DNA of 64,000 nucleotides from Rhizophagus clarus. Its lineage: Eukaryota > Glomeromycota > Glomeromycetes > Glomerales > Glomeraceae. The stretch lies in assembly GCA_015698045.1 (NCBI GenBank), contig BLAL01000281.1, forward strand, positions 372,001 to 436,000. The letters run 5' to 3'. Of this stretch, positions 35,631 to 48,300 are shown one piece after another (the first letter of the stretch is position 1; each line of letters begins with the position of its first letter). Position numbers and translations under genes: made by a program. The notes beneath the pieces are model-generated. The model did not search any database. It was given only the letters and a program-made list of their open reading frames with translations, and was not told the DNA's origin.

Positions 35631-37149
35631 ATGTCTTGTCAGCTTACTACTGATTGTCTTAACGAAATATTCGAATATTTTAAAGATGATAAAACTACTT
35701 TATATTCATGTTTGCTAGTTAATCGACTTTATTGTCAATTTGCAGTTGAAATTTTATGGGGAAATATTTGGAACTTTCAGATTTGGAATTTTCACCTTCG
35801 TTATAAACCACATGTATCATTATCAATTATTAAAACTTTAATTTCTTGTTCTTCCTAATAAATCAAAAAACCTTTTACAGAACAGCAAAATCCAGATTAT
35901 CGCTTCAAATCAGAAACCTCCATTGTTTAATTATGCGTCATTTTGCATATCTATTTCAGTTCAAAAAATCAATCAATTAATTCACTACGTTTTTGAAAAT
36001 CGACAATCAGGAAATATAACATATAAAAAATATTTATTATTACATGAAATATTAAATATGTTTATGAATCAAGTTTAATCCTTAAAATCTTTGGATTATT
36101 CTTTAAAAGGAATAAAGAATCTAGGATACATAGAATTCATTCATTCACCTGAAGCAGAAATCTGTTTAAAAAGTCTTACAACATTAAAATTTGATTCAAA
36201 TATTTGTTCAAGTTTTCTTTCTCAAATATCCCAAATATGTCATAATATAAAATCATTAACTATAAATTTTATGGATATAATTTCTGATGGGTTAACAGAT
36301 TTAATTTCTTTACAAAATAATTTGAAAAATGTAAAATTAGCATTTGATTGTAACTTTGACAATAATGATGCATTAAAAATAATAATTCCTTCATTATCTA
36401 AATTTTCTTTAATATATATTAACCAAGTTAGAAATTGTTGGAAGCGATATATCATTATTATTTATATCAAAGTTTATAAATTTACAAGAAATTATTTTAT
36501 GTTGTGGTTATAAAGAGGATGATGATAATAATTATTGGAAGTATTTTTTTAATAGTTTTAATAAACTACAATACATTAATTTTTCACAATTGAGAATTTT
36601 AAAATTTATTGATGAAAGACCAAAAAGTAAATCATTAACCAAATTTTAGAAATTAATGGAAAGAATTTAACAGAATTTTATATAAGAAATGATTATAATT
36701 CATTAATTTTATTAGATATAGCTGAATTTTGTCCAAACCTTAAAATTCTATCAAATATTTTTATGGAATATAAAGAGGATAAAATTGAAACATTAAAAAA
36801 ATTTTTAAATAATTGCCAATATTTAGAAAGTATTAAATTTATATTTGGTTGGAGTGGTATGTTTATGGAAACCACATATTTTAAAAATAGAGAGTTTTTT
36901 GAGATTTTGGTAAATTATTCACCAAAAAATTTTCATGAATTAGAAATAGTGTTTTATGAATCTAAAGAAGAATTTAAAGAATTGGAAGAATACTTTATAA
37001 ATTGGAAAAATCGTATACCATTAAAACCATTTTTTTTAATTATTTATACTTGGGAATATCGTGAAGCATTAAAAGGAAGAATGGTAATTGAAAAATATAT
37101 GAAGATGGGTGTTATTAAAAAATTTCAGTTTGAAACTATGCAAAAATAA
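35631..37149 (+). pseudogene. Broken F-box family copy
   Basis: The start MSCQLTTDCLNEIFEYFKDD at 35631 and the C-terminal KKFQFETMQK at 37149 bracket a full-length family member. Four lesions are visible against the paralogs: one extra T near 35850 (frame shift after LISC), a nonsense codon TAA at 36076-36078 where relatives have Ser, a two-base TA insertion near 36415, and loss of one T near 36646 that creates TTTTAG. Between lesions the sequence stays close to the family (QISQICHNIKSLTINF, NNCQYLESIKF), so inactivation is recent. None of the lesions has splice signals that would make it an intron. Confidence 0.88.
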
Positions 37150-37828
37150 TGTTGATTCATAATAGAATATTGATTGCTAAACAAAATGTAATCAGATTCA
37201 CGTTTACCTACCTGCAATTGTTCGTGGGCATTTTAAAAGTAATTGATATGTAAATAGAAATTCTTCGCTGAAGTTATTATCGATGAATTTATACCAGACT
37301 GTTGTTAAATAAAGAACCTATTATTTTCATGTTTCCCTACCTGCAACTGCTCTGACTTCAAGTTTCTTCCGTGTATTTTAAATATGTAAAATAATAAAAA
37401 TAATGAAAACATCACGATCTCATTCCCGAAAAAATTTTATCGACGAATTCGTTTTAAGTATTTTGTAGAAGAATTTTAGGAATTTTCTATAACACACTTG
37501 AAGATATAAATTTTATTAAATTTGGAACAGCTAACTACTTTCAAGGATGATACTGTATAGTAGCTACCGTAGTACCCTTTACTCTGCTATCCAAGTTGGC
37601 GGCTTATATTTGTGAGATTTCTGTAAAAGTATTCATGAATTTGAAATACGAAAATAAATGGGAAAAAGAATTTTTGTCACTTTATATTAAATTATTAAAC
37701 TCGGATATTTATCATGTGATACCTGTTTTAAACTCGCTATCATGATAGCTTATATAAATATATGTAACCTAACTTAAAAACAGTTCATTTACATTTCATT
37801 TTTCTCTCCTTTTGAACAAATTCACAAA
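37150..37828. other. Intergenic DNA between two broken F-box copies
   Basis: No gene or element recognised; ordinary AT-rich sequence. Confidence 0.5.
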
Positions 37829-39123
37829 ATGTCTTGTCAACTTCCAGTTGATTGTCTTAATGGAATATTTGAATGTTTAGAAAATGAGAAAAATACATTA
37901 TTTACATGTTTATTCGTTAATCGGGAATATTATGGAAGAATGTTTGGGATGTTCGATATGAATATAGACCATATGTATCAATATCACTTATAAGTACTTT
38001 AATTACTTGTCTCCCCAAGAAATCAAAAGAATTTTTACGTAAGAAAGGAATGTTTATTAGCATTTCAACTCAAAAATCTCCATTGTTTAATTATTCATCA
38101 TTTTGTAGAATTATTTCAGTTAATATTATTAATGAAATGATTCAAAATATTCTCATAAATGAACAATTAATTATTACTTCAGGAGATTCATATTATGATA
38201 AATATTTATTATCATTATTATTACAAAAAATATTAAAATGTTTATGAATCAAATTCCATCCCTAAAATCTTTGAAATAAATTCTACAAATTGTTTAGAAT
38301 TTGTTTATTCACCTGATACAAAAATCTGTTTAAATAATCTTGCAGAATTAGGATTTTATTCTGATATTCGTTCAGATTTTTTTTATAATTTATCTCAATT
38401 ATGTCAAAATATTCAATTATTAATTATCTCTTTTGGTGATAATGGTATTTCAGATGGGTTAACATATTTTATTTCTTCACAAAATAATTTAAAAAGTTTA
38501 GAATTAAGTTATTGTAATAAAAATTATTTTAAAAATTTAATCCCTTCTTTAACTAAATATCTGAATCTAAAGATTTTTTTGATGATTTTGATCAATTACA
38601 ATATATCAAGTTTCCATATTTAAAAACTTTGAAATTTCCTTATTCTATTCCAAAGGCTGGTCCTTTACTTAATTTTTTTGGAAATTAATGGAAAATATTT
38701 AAATAAATATTATGTTTGTGATTATTATGAATCAATAAAATTAGCTATAGCTAAATTTTGTCCAAATCTTAAAGGTTTATACATTATTATTAGTGAAGAT
38801 GAAGTTGAATTAGAATCTTTAAAATTAATTTTATTAAATTGTCAATTTTTGAAGAGTATTAATACTTCTTATAGCTATAGACATTTAAAGAGTAAAAAAT
38901 TTTTTGAAATTTTAGTTAATTATTCTCCAAAAAATTTTCATAAATTAGAAATGAATTTGTTTTCACTTGAAGGTTTTGAAGAATTTTTTATAAATTGGAA
39001 ACATCGTATACCACAAAGATCACTTACATTAATTATTAAAAATACTTTGGATAACAAAAAATAATGCAATCCCTATAATTGAAAATATTATAAATCGGGT
39101 GTTATTAAGAAATTCAAGATTTA
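37829..39123 (+). pseudogene. Broken F-box family copy, tandem to the previous
   Basis: Starts MSCQLPVDCLNGIFECLENE at 37829. A deletion of about 25 bases removes YCEIAVRIL and shifts frame after LFVNR. The copy resumes with VRYEYRPYVSISLISTLITC and FISISTQKSPLFNYSSFC, meets TAA near 38276, shows further small deletions near 38570 and 38680, then reads clearly as LAIAKFCPNLKGLY and FFINWKHRIPQRSLTLII. The family C-terminus SGVIKKFKI ends at about 39123, one frame off from the preceding stop at 39064. It lies 0.7 kb after the copy at 35631, same strand, consistent with tandem duplication before decay. Confidence 0.85.
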
Positions 39124-39303
39124 ATATATGTAATAATAGTTTTTTAAGGTATTTTATGGTTATAATTTCAAATAATAATTCTATTCATGAATAAATGGAA
39201 ATATATTTGAAATTTTTAATTACATTTTTGAGTCTTTAATATTGAAGTCGGATTTCTTATTCTTTTCATAGGAAATTCCTTTGATTTTTAATCCTAACCT
39301 TAA

Positions 39304-39459
39304 ATGCGAAATGTTATTGAAGTAATTTATGATATTGTATTTAAACCATACCAAAATTTTATTATTCTTAAATACACCATAGAATGGTCGGCATATCAGG
39401 AAGTTGTAGGACATGAAAGTCTTCCTTATTATGAATTTAAAATTAATCAAACGATTTGA
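39304..39459 (+). CDS. Candidate small ORF or gene fragment, 51 residues
   Basis: ATG-to-TGA frame starting MRNVIEVIYDIVFKPYQNFI and continuing with KYTIEWSAYQEVVGHESLPY. The amino-acid mix (Trp, His, Pro, Tyr evenly spread) looks like real protein rather than translated AT noise. No motif is recognised. It may be the last exon or a surviving piece of a larger repeated gene; no upstream exon was found. Confidence 0.3.
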   Translation: MRNVIEVIYDIVFKPYQNFIILKYTIEWSAYQEVVGHESLPYYEFKINQTI

Positions 39460-39498
39460 TACTAAATTATTTTTTAGTTTACAGACCCAAATGCTGCA

Positions 39499-39680
39499 AA
39501 ATAATTCCAAATGCTGCATAATGCTGCGTATGAATAGCAGATTATGGTCAGATTAAATGTTCTAAATCATCATTTAAAGATCCAACTCTAAGCTCCAAAA
39601 GTAATTCCTCCTAAACACTGCGTAATGCTACGTGTAAATAGCAGATTACAGGTCAGATCTAACATTTCTAAACCAAAAAA
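39499..39680. repeat. Two diverged ~104-bp tandem units
   Basis: Two direct copies about 104 bp apart share TAATGCTGCGTATGAATAGC / TAATGCTACGTGTAAATAGC (39519 and 39623), the following AGATTA..GGTCAGAT and TTCTAAA, and a preceding AATTCC block. Confidence 0.6.
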
Positions 39681-41062
39681 AAAGTAATTATATTCTAATT
39701 TCTAAACTCTTTTACATTATCATCGTTGAATTTGAAATGTCAGATTTAATAAATTGAATTTTTTATATTACTCTGCATATCGTGCTAGAACGATCAGCAG
39801 ATAATATCATAGATATAAATTATCGTCCAATGACCGGTTTGTACATATGTTACGCATACGCACATTAATTTAATCGAACTCGTAATAATGTATTGAGCTT
39901 ATGGAACAACTCGATTTGATTAATCGCGATTAACGCGTAATTCTCTTACACCGTAATAAATTCCTCATTTCATAGTTAAAGATTATAATTACCGTATAGA
40001 GTATTTAATTAATGGATGCAGAAAGGAAATAAATGAAAAAAAAATTTCGATTGCAAATAGGGAAAAACAAAGTTGTAATCGTCAAAGAAGCTATAAAAAA
40101 ATGGTAATCGCGAAATTTCGTTCAATTTACTACGCCAGACCTTTGTTCACGTCTTTTCAAAGTAATTTAACTATAAAAAGATTTCAATGTGAAATCAAAT
40201 TGCGCCATTATTCTTGAAAATTTTAAGAACTAAACAAATTGAAAAAAAACACGTTCTACCTTTTCTAATTAAATTTTTCATTATCACATATACGTAAAAA
40301 AAAGTAATTTCTTGGCTAACTTTGATAAGTCAAAACGGTTACAAAATTATATAATTACATTCAATATACTTATTATTATTTCATTAAATATTACTCATTC
40401 CAATTAGCTAATTAGCTTGTCTGCATTCACGATCAGCCAAAAGTTTCTAGTGACGCGATTATATATTAATATATTATTTTTTTTATATGCGATATAATTA
40501 TCACTAGAATTTTCAAAAATCATATAAAAACTGCTCAATCTCGAATAATTATTTTTTTTTTCTTTTCAGATTCTCATCTTCATCCTCGAGTTTCTCAAGA
40601 TACATTTTACATTCTTTCAAAAATAATCCACTTATATTTCTCATATTTACTTGACCACTTTATCAGCCTTCAAGTAAATTATTTTTTTTTTTTTTTTGAT
40701 GTTTTTTGAAAGAACGAAAAAAATTTTTATTTATTATATTATGAAACAACAATGTAAAAAAAAAAAAAATTGATTTCAACACTTGTCAATAATTGTCAAT
40801 AAGAGTCAATAACTGTGATTTTTAATAATTCGAATAAAACTTTATTCTCAGAAAAAAAGAAAAAAAAATATTCGGATCAATTTTTCTTATAACTTTTATT
40901 ATTGACTTTCGCGTCCTTTAAACACATTTTATTTAAACTGTTTTGTATAATTTTTCGGTAAAGAATTTTATTCTAACGTATTTCTGCTCTTTTCCTTTTA
41001 ATTCCTTTTTTTTTTTTAATAATTTATAGTAATTTTACATACTTTTATTATCTTCTATAAAA
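39681..41062. other. Intergenic DNA upstream of the RRM gene
   Basis: No gene recognised. The last 500 bp before the ATG at 41063 carry many T-runs and T/C-rich tracts, as expected of a fungal promoter and 5' UTR; no specific factor site is claimed. Confidence 0.5.
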
Positions 41063-44000
41063 ATGGAACCGTCAACTACTCAAAATTCTGTTCAGCAAAG
41101 TTCTATTCAAGAACCTACTATCCGCAAACGTGTACGATACTGGCATAAAAAGTCGTCACAATCACAAATTCCTGTTAACCTTGTCAATGTTGTCTCCGAC
41201 AACACGCTCGAGCCCGAGATAAAGGTAAGTTCGCTATATGTCTAATGATCAGAATCAGCATGACGCGGTAGCTAAAAATATAGTGTTTTATAGAGAAATG
41301 AAATTCCTGCAATTAATGAACAGACCTTATCAAATTCGAGCGTTCAGAATTCAACAAAACCAAATAATATGGTTATTTCAAAGAAAAGCGACCAAGCCTT
41401 TCCGAGATCGAATAACCAAGGTTCTCCGAAGTCAAACGAAAAAAACAATAGTCAAGGCAATCCAAATGCTCAGGCATCACCTGCAAAAACTGGCAATCAA
41501 GGTTCACCAAAGGTCAACGTTCGGGTTTTGTCACCTGTAACAAGAGGTGAAGAGTTTCCAAAGAACAATGAACAAATTCTTTTATCAAAATCAATTAACA
41601 AGAACAGTCTAGGATCTAAAAACAAACGTAGACGTAATAAAGGATCAGACAAAAAGGATTATACGGAAAATCAACACAATTTACATCACCTCAAACCTAA
41701 TGTATTTGATGAAGTAAGCAAAGCTGAATCATTGATGAACGATCAGAAGATTATTATAGGTATCAAGGACAAACATATAGGAATTCAATCAATTGATGAA
41801 ATTGATGAAATTGAAGCTGACCCATCTTCTAGCGGTTCAGTCGATAATCAGATCATACTTCATGAAGATATTGATAATAAAGAACTTCGAAGTGTTACTA
41901 CTGATGAAGACAATAAACATAATGATGTTACAACCGCCATTAAAGAAGATAAGTCCGGAATTGAACAACAAATCACTAAAGATCGATTCATTTCTGTCAC
42001 GGAACCAGGGGCACATGTTCAATCTACCCGCTCAAGTTCATTATCATTTGTCCGAGTATGCAATAAAACAGAAGTTAATTCGTCCGTTGCCCAAGACCGA
42101 TCTGTTGAAGACATAAAGGAGTACCAAGCCATTGTCAATAAAACTGGAGAGAAGAAAGTTGAACTCGTTTCTTCTAACGAGTTACCTTCTAAAGCAGAAG
42201 AAAAAAGTAATGCTACAACTGATGAAGCAAGTACGTCTGAAATTACCACATTTGTTAAAAAATTTATGGATCTTAAGATAATTGACAATGAAAAAGATAA
42301 TCGAAATATTTAATCAATTTTCTTTTTTTTTTAACATAATAATTCTTATTTTAGATGCTCAAGAGGAAAGAATTGGAATTCCTGCTGAAAAAGCCGCAAA
42401 CACAGAATCCCAGAGTATTACGAAACGAGGACTGCCAGCCGGTTGCCTATTCGTAGCTAGGTATATATTATTTTCCTTGTTTTACATAATACATATCACG
42501 ATAGATCTAACTATTTTCTTATTTAAACTATTTAGTTTACCCTCAACAAAATCTGATGGAGATTTACAGAAGTCAGTATGGAATCACTTCTCCCGATGGG
42601 GAATACTACTTAATGTCAAAGTTTTAAAGGACTGGTTATCTCGACCTTATTCATTCGTGCAATTTGAAGTACTTTTTTTTTCATATTCTGTTGTGTTTGA
42701 TATAAATATTACATGCTGAAAATTTCTGATTTAATTTTAGAATGTATGTGATGCAAAGAAAGCCTTAGTCGAAGCTCATAATACAATTATAGAGGGACGA
42801 CACATTCGTGTTGAACAAGCACGAGTGAACCGTACCTTATTTATTGGGAGGTTAAATAGAACTATGAATGAAGAAGTATACTCTGATTTTTTAAAATATT
42901 TACTGTATTAATTTTTGTTATCATTGTTATTATTGAAAGTACTATATCATCTATTACAGGATATTCGCAAGCTTTTAGAACCATATGGAGCTGCGGAAGA
43001 TATTCATTTACTAAGAACTTATTCAACTGGCAAGAGCAGGGGCTGTGCTTTTGTTAAATTTTGTTATCGAGATGATGCTATTAGAGCGTATATGGTATCT
43101 TTCTTTATGTTTACACAGATTTAATAAATCAAAAATGTTTATTTAATTTGCCTTATTCTAGAACCTACGCCAACATACAAGTAATTATGTGATTGAATGG
43201 GCAGCGAATTTAGAAAAGGCAGTCCCAGGACCCGAAGATATTGACAAGCGATCGATCTTTGTTGGTCAGCTCAATCAGGCCGAAGTAACCAAGGATTCTC
43301 TTGTTGAAAAATTCGGTCGTTATGGTAGAATTAAGGAAATTCAATATATAACGAGAAAATTCTTGCGAACATCAGGTATTTTTACTTTAATAATTTAATA
43401 ATTTTTAATTATCGTTATTAACCTAATAATTTTACAATCTAAGGTTCACCTCGAAGTGCATTCGCGTTCATTTATTACGATGATGAGGAGGCACCAAGAA
43501 AAGCAATCGAAGCTGAAGTATGTAATTCAAAGTAAATTGTTTCTTTGTTAAGTATTACCTATTTAATTATTGTTTGTATTTATCACAGAACAATACAAAA
43601 TACTTTGACCGGACTATTCGTGTGCAATATCGCGAATCTCAAGAATTTCGTCATCAGCAAATTCAATTGCTTCGTCAGCAACAGGAGATACGACGAAAAG
43701 CTTTTCAAGAATCTTATTACAATATTGTTGTACCTAGTGGACGTCAACCTTTAAGGCCTCCACCATTATCACGCGCGCAAAATTATTACGCGAGTGTTCA
43801 AAAGACCTCTATAATTCAAGGCCGAAGAAACAATATCATTCCAAAGGAGATACCAATGATGCCAGCTCCTATCTTTTACCCACAAGTCAGCATGGGAGTT
43901 CATCAAATTGGTCCAAACAAAAACACGATGTCTGGTCCTAGCACAAATGGAAAACAAGAACCTAAAGGTAAAGGCCCAGAATTAACTAACATGCAAAATA

Positions 44001-44779
44001 ATATTGCTCCAAAAATGGTACGAATTACGTTTTCTTTATTTAAGTAGCCTTTTGTTTATATATGTGCTATTAATGATTTTAATTATTTTACAGCCTGAAG
44101 TGATGTATTATCCCCCTCCTACAAGTATTCCTGCTACTTCTGTTGGAATGATTTCAGCATATACAGGAAGTCCTCAAGGTAAGTATTGATCTTTACGTTT
44201 AATTTCCTTATCGTAATTATTATGAAAATAACATTTTTTTATCCTTTAGAATTTACAATGCCATCATATATACGTACACCAGAAGGTCTCACTTATCCGT
44301 ATGCACCGTCAATGACATTTATGGGAACTATCAATCATAATAATGGAACATCATATGTTCGAAATGATGGTCACGAAACGAAGGGTACCACTACATCTAA
44401 AGCACCCCTGGCATCTAATGTTTTACATTCCTACGTACCACCTTATGTTCCTGGACAACCTATTAATGATTATGGGTTTTCTGAAGTCGTAGGACATTCA
44501 GCACAATATTGTGGTGTGCCTATCCCAATTCAAATCACGATGCCACCACAAATGTACTTTTATTCTTCACCACCCATTGATCCAGGATATAAAGCGTCAT
44601 ATTTACAAACATTGGAAGATTCGTCGAGCGGATATGAAGCTGATACTGAAATTAATACTCACACTGATGAAGAAAAGACCGCTGTTGGAGAAATAGCAAA
44701 AGAAGAAGACCCTTCGAGCTCTAAGGTCCTTGATAACAAAGTATATGACAACGCTGCTCAAGAATCATTAAAAACCTAA
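41063..44779 (+). CDS. RNA-binding protein with three RRM domains
   Basis: Eleven exons in phase: 41063-41224, 41294-42230, 42355-42460, 42536-42668, 42741-42875, 42960-43094, 43162-43375, 43444-43517, 43589-44017, 44094-44178 and 44250-44779, 979 residues. Residues 1-366 are disordered, Ser/Asn/Lys-rich. RRM1 (about 397-472) has RNP2 CLFVASL and RNP1-like SFVQFE. RRM2 (about 478-552) has TLFIGRL and KSRGCAFVKF. RRM3 (about 567-650) has SIFVGQL and SAFAFIYY. A basic Q/R-rich stretch (QEFRHQQIQLLRQQQEIRRK) and a long Pro/Tyr-rich tail follow. Three consecutive RRMs plus a low-complexity tail recall fission-yeast Crp79-type mRNA-export or decay regulators and CELF proteins. The targets are unknown. 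Expected location is nucleus/cytoplasm. Confidence 0.88.
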
Positions 44780-45108
44780 ACACCGAATGCAGCAAGGAAA
44801 TATAATAATTTTTTTTTTTTTTTAAAAAAAAATAACAATGAATATTTATTATTGCTTATATTGCCAGAAGAATGTATATATATATTTTTTTATTAAGACA
44901 AATACATATTAATCAGATGTATATAATTGTATTTTTATTTCATATAATTGATAATGATATAGAAAATTAATGGGATAATTATATTAAAAGATATTTATTA
45001 AAATATCATTTTGGTTGCAATATTTGTATAAAAAAAAATAAAGTTAGTTTATTTGTCGCGCGTACATTAAGTAAAATACCTTAATCCGATTCAGATCAGG
45101 TATGCTAA
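44780..45108. other. Short intergenic region
   Basis: Holds the 3' end of the RRM gene with T/A-runs (44809-44831) and the 5' flank of the aminopeptidase gene. No separate gene. Confidence 0.5.
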
Positions 45109-45369
45109 AATGATGATGGATCAGATAATGACGATAAGGTGATTGATATCCGATCGATATTGTTTCCAAGATCAAAATTTCTCACGGGAATACGGAATTA
45201 TAGTTCCTTGTCCGTAGAATTACGTTTAGAACTGGCTACTCAAAAGAACTCCAATTCTTCACGACCTTCGCCTGCGACACAAAGTTCATATAGACCTTTG
45301 AATGCGCTTTTCTTTTCTATTTTAGTTCTTATTATTGCATACCTTCTTAGACAATACCCGCTATTTAAA
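45109..45369 (+). other. In-frame, ATG-less extension upstream of the aminopeptidase start
   Basis: The aminopeptidase frame stays open for 87 codons before its first ATG at 45370. The translated stretch is not random: SILFPRSKFLTGIRNYSSLS resembles a mitochondrial presequence, and LNALFFSILVLIIAYLLRQY is a clear membrane segment directly before the Met. Either a first exon with an ATG lies further upstream and splices in (a possible AG is at 45124-45125) or a near-cognate codon is used. Animal puromycin-sensitive aminopeptidase also has a hydrophobic extension before an internal Met. Confidence 0.4.
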
Positions 45370-48300
45370 ATGTCAAAAGAGGTTGACCGTCGTGTTTTGT
45401 TGCCTACTAATGTTAGGCCAACTCATTATACTCTGACTCTCACTCCAGACTTAGTTAATTTCACTTTTAAAGGTTCCGAAGTTGTTAAGTGAGTTTATTG
45501 TAGTATATATTATAAAAAAACATTTCATACTGAATTATACTTAATTTACGTAGTTTTATATGAATTATTAATATTTAAAAATTTCTAATTTTTTTAATTA
45601 AACATTATTAGCCTCAATATTAATGAAAACACCAGTGTTATAACTCTTCACGCTAATGATATTGAAATAAAATCCGCCAAGCTAGTAAATTCGACTTTGA
45701 AGACCAACCAAGGGTATTATTAAATTTTCTATTAAAGTGCTATTATTTATTATTCACTACTAAAGATTAATTTCATGTTAACAAATTGAAATTGAAATTA
45801 GTTATAGAGCGGTAAATATTGCTAAAAATGCCGAAAACCAAACTGTTACTTTAACTTTCCCACAAGAAATTGCTGCCAAAACTACTGCTACCCTTCATAT
45901 TGAATACACTGGCATTTTGAACGATAAAATGCTCGGATTCTATAGAAGTTCTTATAAGGATCAAGATGGCAAGACCAAGTATATATCTACTCAAATTTAT
46001 CTTATTATTTATAATTTGAATATTAAGTAAATTTTTTTTTTTAAATTATCATGTTATAAAGGTATATGGCATCAACCCAGTTTGAAGCAACTGAAGCCCG
46101 TCGAGCTTTTCCTTCTTGGGATGAACCCGCAATTAAAGCTACTTTTGATATTACCTTAATTGTGCCTGCAGAAATGACTGCTTTAAGCAATATGAACGTA
46201 GTCAGCGAAACTCGACTTGGTGATGGTAACAAAGAAGTCAAATTTGCAAGAACACCGATAATGAGTACCTACGTACGATTTCTTTATCTTAATTTTTCTT
46301 CTATTAACTATTTTGTGTTTATGAAAGAAATCTTACTCAATTATTTATTTCTTCTGATGCGTTACTCGATAGTTAGTTGCGTTCGTTGTTGGTGACTTGG
46401 GTTACGTTGAATCCTTTACAACTGGGGTTCATAATGGCGGCAAGTCTGTAACGGTTAGAGTATATGCACCTAAAGGCGAAGAACGACATGGTGATTTCGC
46501 ATTGAAAATAGCAACAAGTACTTTAGAATATTTTGCCGAAGGTTCGGAATAAAATTGATTATATTATTGCTGATGTCATGTATTAAAATTCTTATTAAAT
46601 AATGCTTTAAACTTTTTAGTGTTTGGCATTCCATATCCTTTGCCAAAATGTGATATGGTTGCAATTCCGGACTTTGAAGCAGGTATGATAGAATCATCTT
46701 CTTTGTGAAACTAATTATTACCGATAATTAAATACGCGTTAATTTATAATCAGGTGCTATGGAGAACTGGGGTCTTATAACTTATCGTACTACTGCGGTT
46801 CTCTTCGACCAAAAGGCATCTGATGCGAGATTCAAAAAAAGTATTGCATATACCGTGTCTCATGAATTGGCACATCAGGTATTTAAAATTTAAAAGAATT
46901 CTTCAAATAAACGGCGTTTTCTGTAATTTATAATGAATTTATTTATAGTGGTTCGGAAATCTTGTTACTATGGAATGGTAATTAGAAGTTTAGAACTATT
47001 ATTTATTTGAGTCGTTTTTTTTTAGATGATTAAAGATAGCTACTATTAAATTTTATAGGTGGACTGATCTTTGGCTCAACGAAGGTTTCGCTACATGGGT
47101 CGGATATCTTGCAGTTGATAAATTATTTCCTGAGTGGGAAATATGGAATCAGTATGTTAAATTATATCTTCAAAGTCGTAATTTTTGCTTATGATATTAT
47201 ATTAAGAAATCTATCCTTATGGCAGATATGTCACTGAGGGATTTCAACGAGGCCTTCAACTTGATGCCTTAAGGTCTTCTCATCCTATTGAAGTTCCCGT
47301 AAATGATTCCAGGTAATTTATAGTGTTATTTATGTGTTAGTATTTAACGTTTGTCTTAGTTTTTGATCATTCTTTCGCTGTTTATTTGAACATCACTTAT
47401 TTAGTGAAATTCATCAGATTTTCGATGCTATTAGTTATTATAAGGGTGCGAATGTAATTCGCATGTTAAGTGCCTTCCTTGGGGAGGAAGTATTTTTAGC
47501 CGGTGTTAAACGATATTTGATGCGTCATAAATTCAGTAACGCAAGTACCGATGATTTATGGAAAGCATTGACAGAAGAGAGCGGCAATGATGTTAGCAAA
47601 TTCATGACATTATGGACAAAAGTGGCAGGAGTAAGTATAGATGAGACGATAAAATTTGTCGTTCAATATTGAAGCTAGATTATTCTTTTCTATTTAATTA
47701 TATAATTAGCATCCGGTATTAACTGTTGAGGAAACGGGAAATACTTTGAGAATCCGGCAATATCGCTTCCTTTCATCTGGAGTTGCTAGTCCTGAAGAAG
47801 ACAGTACCGTTTGGTGGGTGCCTCTTGGCGTTGACCTTGGGCCAACTGATACACAACATGAAATTGGGACCGTTGTTCTCACACAGAAAGAAATGACTTT
47901 GGTATTGCCTGAAAAATGTGACTTTTATCAGCTTAACGCACGTAAAACTGGTGTTTTCCGTGTGAATTATGTTCCCGAACGATTGTCTAAATTAGGAGAG
48001 GCCGTTAAGAAAGGGTTGCTTGGACCTAGTGATCGTATTGGTATAATGGCTGATGCTGGTGCTTTGGCAGCTAGTGGCTATGGAAAAACTAGTGGACTGT
48101 TAAATTTCATTAAAAATTTTGAAGATGAAGATCAATACATGTGGGTTTACAATATTTATAACCTTAATATCTTAACCATCCTTTTGACAGTAATCAGTAT
48201 TTTTATTACTTATTATCTTGTATAATTTATTTACTTTAATAGTGTATGGTGTGAGATCAATTCTCGTCTCGCCAATCTACTTAATGTTTGGTTCGAACAA

